Shown here: in pieces, positions 5,533 through 8,166 of the stretch | How the letters are laid out: each line of letters starts with the position of its first letter | Position numbering within the stretch: position 1 is the stretch's first letter | Source of the DNA: Dehalococcoidia bacterium | GTDB lineage: Bacteria; Chloroflexota; Dehalococcoidia; UBA2979 | Reading direction: 5' to 3' | DNA: 8,166 nucleotides | Assembly: GCA_018700215.1 (NCBI GenBank) | Contig: JABIST010000327.1 | Coordinates: forward strand, 1 to 8,166 | Notes under the pieces: generated by a model | Database searches by the model: none | Told to the model about the DNA's origin: nothing | The model's input: only the letters and a program-made list of their open reading frames with translations | Position numbers and translations under genes: made by a program

Positions 5533-6381
5533 ATGGGCAAGCTAGACGGCAAGGTCGCCATCGTCACCGGCGCCAGCCGCGGCATCGGCCAGGGCATCGC
5601 CGAACTCTTCGCCGAAGAAGGCGCCAGCGTCGTCTGCGCCGCCCGCACCCTCCACGAGGGCGATCACATGCTCGATGGCTCGCTCGACCGCACCGTCGGT
5701 CGCATCACCGAAGCCGGCGGCACCGCCACCGCCCTCACCGTTGATGTCTCCGATGAGGACAGCTGCAACGAGCTGATCGAGCAGACCAGGACCCTCTACG
5801 GACCCACCGACGTGCTCATCAACAACGCCGCCCTCAACTACTACATCCCAATCGTTGACTACCCCGCCAGCCGCTGGATGCGCGCCTTCGCCGTCAACCT
5901 CCACGGCCCCTTCATGCTCTCGAAGGCCGTCCTCCCGGACATGATCGAGCGCGGCAGTGGCGCCATCGTCAACATCTCATCCGTAGGCGCCATCGGCCCC
6001 GGCCGCGGCCCCTACCCCAACGCGCCGAGGCGTGTCGGCGGCACCATGTACGGCGCATCCAAGGCCGCCGTCGAGCGCTTCACCCAGGGCCTCGCCGAAG
6101 AGGTCTACGCCAACGGCATCTCCGTCACCTGCTACTCCCCCGGCATCGGAGTCGCTACCGAGGGCACCGTCCACTTCGGCCTCAGCAAGTCCCTCGATGA
6201 CCCCGATCGCGAGCCGATGTCGATGATGACCCGCGCCGCCCTCCTCCTCGCCACCGAACCGCTCGACAAGGTCACCGGTCGCGTCACCTACAGCCAGGAA
6301 ATCCTCAAGGAGTTCGGCTGGATCGACGAAGCCGCCGGCCTCGGCGTCGACACCCCCGGCACCGGCTACTCACGCCTCTAG
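5533..6381 (+). CDS. Short-chain dehydrogenase/reductase (SDR), NAD(P)-dependent
   Basis: A 282-residue cytoplasmic oxidoreductase of the classical SDR family, substrate unknown. It has the Rossmann-fold cofactor motif T12-G-A-S-R-G-I-G19, D71-V near the adenine pocket, N97-N-A-A100, N122, the catalytic serine region N-I-S-S150, the Y173-G-A-S-K177 active site and S-P-G at 202-204. Arg16 in the glycine motif and Arg38 at the end of the second strand favour NADP(H) over NAD(H). The serine-to-tyrosine spacing is about 23 residues where about 13 is usual; the extra stretch P-Y-P-N-A-P-R-R-V-G-G (160-170) is a Pro/Arg/Gly-rich insert close to the active site. The segment after residue 40 (H-M-L-D-G-S-L) also differs from simple FabG-type reductases. 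The C-terminus (257-282) extends past the usual core. It is a single gene, followed after 100 bases by the helicase gene. Confidence 0.93.
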   Translation: MGKLDGKVAIVTGASRGIGQGIAELFAEEGASVVCAARTLHEGDHMLDGSLDRTVGRITEAGGTATALTVDVSDEDSCNELIEQTRTLYGPTDVLINNAALNYYIPIVDYPASRWMRAFAVNLHGPFMLSKAVLPDMIERGSGAIVNISSVGAIGPGRGPYPNAPRRVGGTMYGASKAAVERFTQGLAEEVYANGISVTCYSPGIGVATEGTVHFGLSKSLDDPDREPMSMMTRAALLLATEPLDKVTGRVTYSQEILKEFGWIDEAAGLGVDTPGTGYSRL

Positions 6382-6399
6382 GCCCTCGGCAGAGAGAGT

Positions 6400-6419
6400 A
6401 GGCGCGTTCAGGAGCGCCT
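6400..6419 (+). terminator. Weak hairpin after the SDR gene
   Basis: AGGCGC (6400-6405) can pair with GCGCCT (6414-6419) over an eight-base loop, 19 bases after the SDR stop. No T run follows; the downstream sequence is C-rich. It may be a weak or factor-assisted terminator, or chance in GC-rich DNA. Confidence 0.3.
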
Positions 6420-6445
6420 GCTCGCCCCCCAATCACACCCCGCGT

Positions 6446-6473
6446 TCGACCCTCCCAGCCTCCCCGCTACAAT
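6446..6473 (+). promoter_or_regulatory. Leaderless promoter of the helicase gene
   Basis: The -10 box TACAAT (6468-6473) matches consensus at five of six positions. A -35-like TCGACC (6446-6451) matches TTGACA at four of six, with a 16-base spacer. Only eight bases (CGACCCCA) separate the -10 box from the ATG at 6482, so transcription should start at or within a base or two of the start codon. There is no Shine-Dalgarno sequence in between, which agrees with leaderless translation. Confidence 0.6.
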
Positions 6474-6481
6474 CGACCCCA

Positions 6482-8166
6482 ATGACCACCACCCACGATG
6501 TCCTCAACGATGCCCAGCAACGCGCCGTCGAACTGCCCGGCGGGGCGCTGATGATCCTCGCCGGCCCCGGCTCCGGCAAGACCCGCGTCATCGCTCACCG
6601 CATCGCCTACCTCGTCGAAAACCTCGGCGTACCTCCCTACCGCATCCTCGCCGTCACCTTCACCAACAAGGCCGCCCGCGAGATGCGCGAACGCGTCGAG
6701 GGCCTGCTCGGCCCGCGCGCACGCGACCTATCGATGGGCACCTTCCATTCGATCTGCGCCCGCATCCTTCGTCGCGAAGGCCCGGAGATCGGCCTCCCGC
6801 AAGACTTCGTCATCTACGACACCGATGATCAGTCCGCCGTCATCCGCGCCATCCAGTCCGAACAGAAGATCGACTCTAAGCGCTTCCCACCACGCCAGGT
6901 CCTCACCGCCATCTCCTCCGCCAAGAACGAACGCATCGACGCCGATGCCTACCAGCGCGCCGTCGGCAGCTACTTCGAAGAGATCGTCAGCCGCGTCTAC
7001 ACTCGCTACCAGGCCGCCCTCACCCGCAGCGGCGCCGTCGATTTCGATGACCTGCTCGGTCGCACGCTCCAGCTCTTCGAGCAGCACGAGGCCGTCCGCC
7101 AGCGCTACGCGGACCGCTACCTCCACACCCTCGTCGATGAGTTCCAGGACACCAACCTCGTCCAGTACGAACTCGCCCGCCAGTTCGCCTCCGTCCACGG
7201 CAACATCACCGCCGTCGGCGACCCGGACCAGTCGATCTACTCCTGGCGCGCCGCGGACATCCGAAACATCCAGAACTTCCAACGCGACTTCCCCGGCTCC
7301 GAAGTGATCCTCCTCGAACAGAACTACCGCAGCACCGGCCACATCCTCAGCGCCGCCCACGCCGTAATCGACCGCTCCGAGGGCCGCCCCCAGAAGCACC
7401 TCTGGACCGAGAATCCCGACGGCGAAAAGGTCATCGAGTACGAGGCGCCCTACGGCGAGGACGAGGGCATCTTCATCGGCAACGAGGTCCGCCGTCTGAT
7501 CCGCACCGCGGACCTCAAACACTCAGACTTCGCCGTCATGTACCGCACCAATGCCCAGTCCCGCGCCATCGAAGAGGCCTTCATCCAACAGGGCGTCCGC
7601 TACCGCATCGTCGGCGGCACCCGCTTCTACGATCGCCGCGAGGTGCGCGACCTGATCGCCTACCTCCGCCTCATCCAGAACGAGTACGACACCGTCGCCT
7701 TCCAGCGCGTCGTCAACGTCCCCGGTCGCGGCATCGGCCAGAAGTCCACCACGGACCTGCTCAGCGCCGCCGCAAACCTCGGCCTCTCGCCCATCGCCGC
7801 CGGCACCCGCACCGCCAAAGGTGACCCGGAACTCCCCGCCTTCCGCGCCAACATCCTCAACGCCCTCGGCGGCTTCGTCGCCCTGATCGACCAGCTCGCC
7901 GCCGATCGCGAACGCCTCACCGTCGCCGAACTGCTGGAACGCATCATTACCGCCACCAACTACCGCGCCCACCTCGAAGCCTCCGACCGCGAGCACGCCG
8001 AGGCCCGCTGGGAGAACGTGCAGGAACTCTGCTCTGTCGCCGCCCAATTCCAGGATGCGTATCAGGACGCCGCACAGGACGCCGAGCGTGACTCCTCGCT
8101 CGCCACCTTCCTCGAAGAGGTCGCCCTCGTCTCGGACATCGACGACCCCTCCGCCGACGAACCGGA
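6482..8166 (+). CDS. pcrA: PcrA/UvrD-type ATP-dependent DNA helicase (3' end outside window)
   Basis: A superfamily 1A 3'-to-5' DNA helicase of the PcrA/UvrD/Rep group, acting in the cytoplasm in nucleotide-excision and mismatch repair and in clearing RecA filaments or stalled complexes. 561 codons are visible of a usual 700-780. Motifs in order: Q-motif L-N-D-A-Q-Q-R-A-V (8-16), Walker A A-G-P-G-S-G-K-T (27-34), motif Ia T-F-T-N-K-A-A-R-E-M-R-E-R-V (59-72), Walker B/motif II D219-E-F-Q-D-T224, motif III G-D-P-D-Q-S-I-Y-S-W-R (246-256) and motif IV L-L-E-Q-N-Y-R-S-T (277-285). The 1B and 2B regions read like PcrA (for example R-T-N-A-Q-S-R at 355-361 and V-G-G-T-R-F-Y-D-R-R-E at 377-387). Motifs V and VI lie beyond the right edge. 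PcrA fits better than Rep by overall resemblance, but the symbol is by family. The start is the ATG at 6482, with a leaderless promoter. Confidence 0.96.
   Translation, partial: MTTTHDVLNDAQQRAVELPGGALMILAGPGSGKTRVIAHRIAYLVENLGVPPYRILAVTFTNKAAREMRERVEGLLGPRARDLSMGTFHSICARILRREGPEIGLPQDFVIYDTDDQSAVIRAIQSEQKIDSKRFPPRQVLTAISSAKNERIDADAYQRAVGSYFEEIVSRVYTRYQAALTRSGAVDFDDLLGRTLQLFEQHEAVRQRYADRYLHTLVDEFQDTNLVQYELARQFASVHGNITAVGDPDQSIYSWRAADIRNIQNFQRDFPGSEVILLEQNYRSTGHILSAAHAVIDRSEGRPQKHLWTENPDGEKVIEYEAPYGEDEGIFIGNEVRRLIRTADLKHSDFAVMYRTNAQSRAIEEAFIQQGVRYRIVGGTRFYDRREVRDLIAYLRLIQNEYDTVAFQRVVNVPGRGIGQKSTTDLLSAAANLGLSPIAAGTRTAKGDPELPAFRANILNALGGFVALIDQLAADRERLTVAELLERIITATNYRAHLEASDREHAEARWENVQELCSVAAQFQDAYQDAAQDAERDSSLATFLEEVALVSDIDDPSADEP

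Noticed and set aside
4842..5648. Long open frames on the opposite strand of the SDR and small membrane protein genes
   Set aside because: Their translations are Arg/Gly/Ala-rich without recognisable motifs, and they arise because high-GC codon use removes stops from other frames. The sense frames carry clear domains.
6728..8047. Two minus-strand open frames opposite the helicase gene
   Set aside because: Val/Ala/Gly/Asp-rich shadows of the helicase codons, which encode every expected helicase motif on the plus strand.

Overview
The window is high-GC bacterial chromosomal DNA, densely coding, with no mobile element, CRISPR array, tRNA or rRNA that I can see. Two points suggest a Chloroflexota (Dehalococcoidia-like) genome. 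One is the protein families: a thioredoxin-fold protein with a WCPDVWRGLP active site, and a two-helix membrane protein with the signature YRD(I)..R..DP...LRP.ETL.(D/E)AY. The other is that two genes have a -10 box placed for leaderless transcription. The taxonomic call rests on family recollection and is only moderately sure.

Layout: (1) Bases 1-2326, minus strand: an MMPL/RND-type membrane transporter, open through the left edge and almost complete. (2) 2462-3211, minus: a four-helix DUF1461/TIGR01906-like integral membrane protein, probably leaderless. (3) 3376-4002, plus: a thioredoxin-like protein whose CxxC has become CPDV. An 11-codon leader ORF precedes it and overlaps its start. (4) 4038-4107: a strong bidirectional terminator between convergent genes, with a degenerate partial copy beside it. 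(5) 4132-4854 and 4937-5362 (or 5386), minus: two small membrane proteins, probably one transcript; the first has a long disordered Ala/Pro/Ser/Arg/Glu tail. (6) 5533-6381, plus: a classical short-chain dehydrogenase/reductase. (7) 6482 to the right edge, plus: a PcrA/UvrD-type superfamily 1 DNA helicase, cut before motifs V and VI.

The genes do not form one pathway. The left part is membrane or export related, the middle holds two uncharacterised membrane proteins and a thiol-fold protein, and the right part holds metabolic and DNA-repair housekeeping genes. No clearly new multi-gene system is evident. The points most worth following are regulatory and compositional: leaderless promoters for two genes, a near-leaderless leader peptide overlapping the thioredoxin-like gene, the lost resolving cysteine, the disordered tail in place of an expected zinc ribbon, and a strong C-over-G excess on the plus strand that holds in intergenic DNA and in genes of both orientations.
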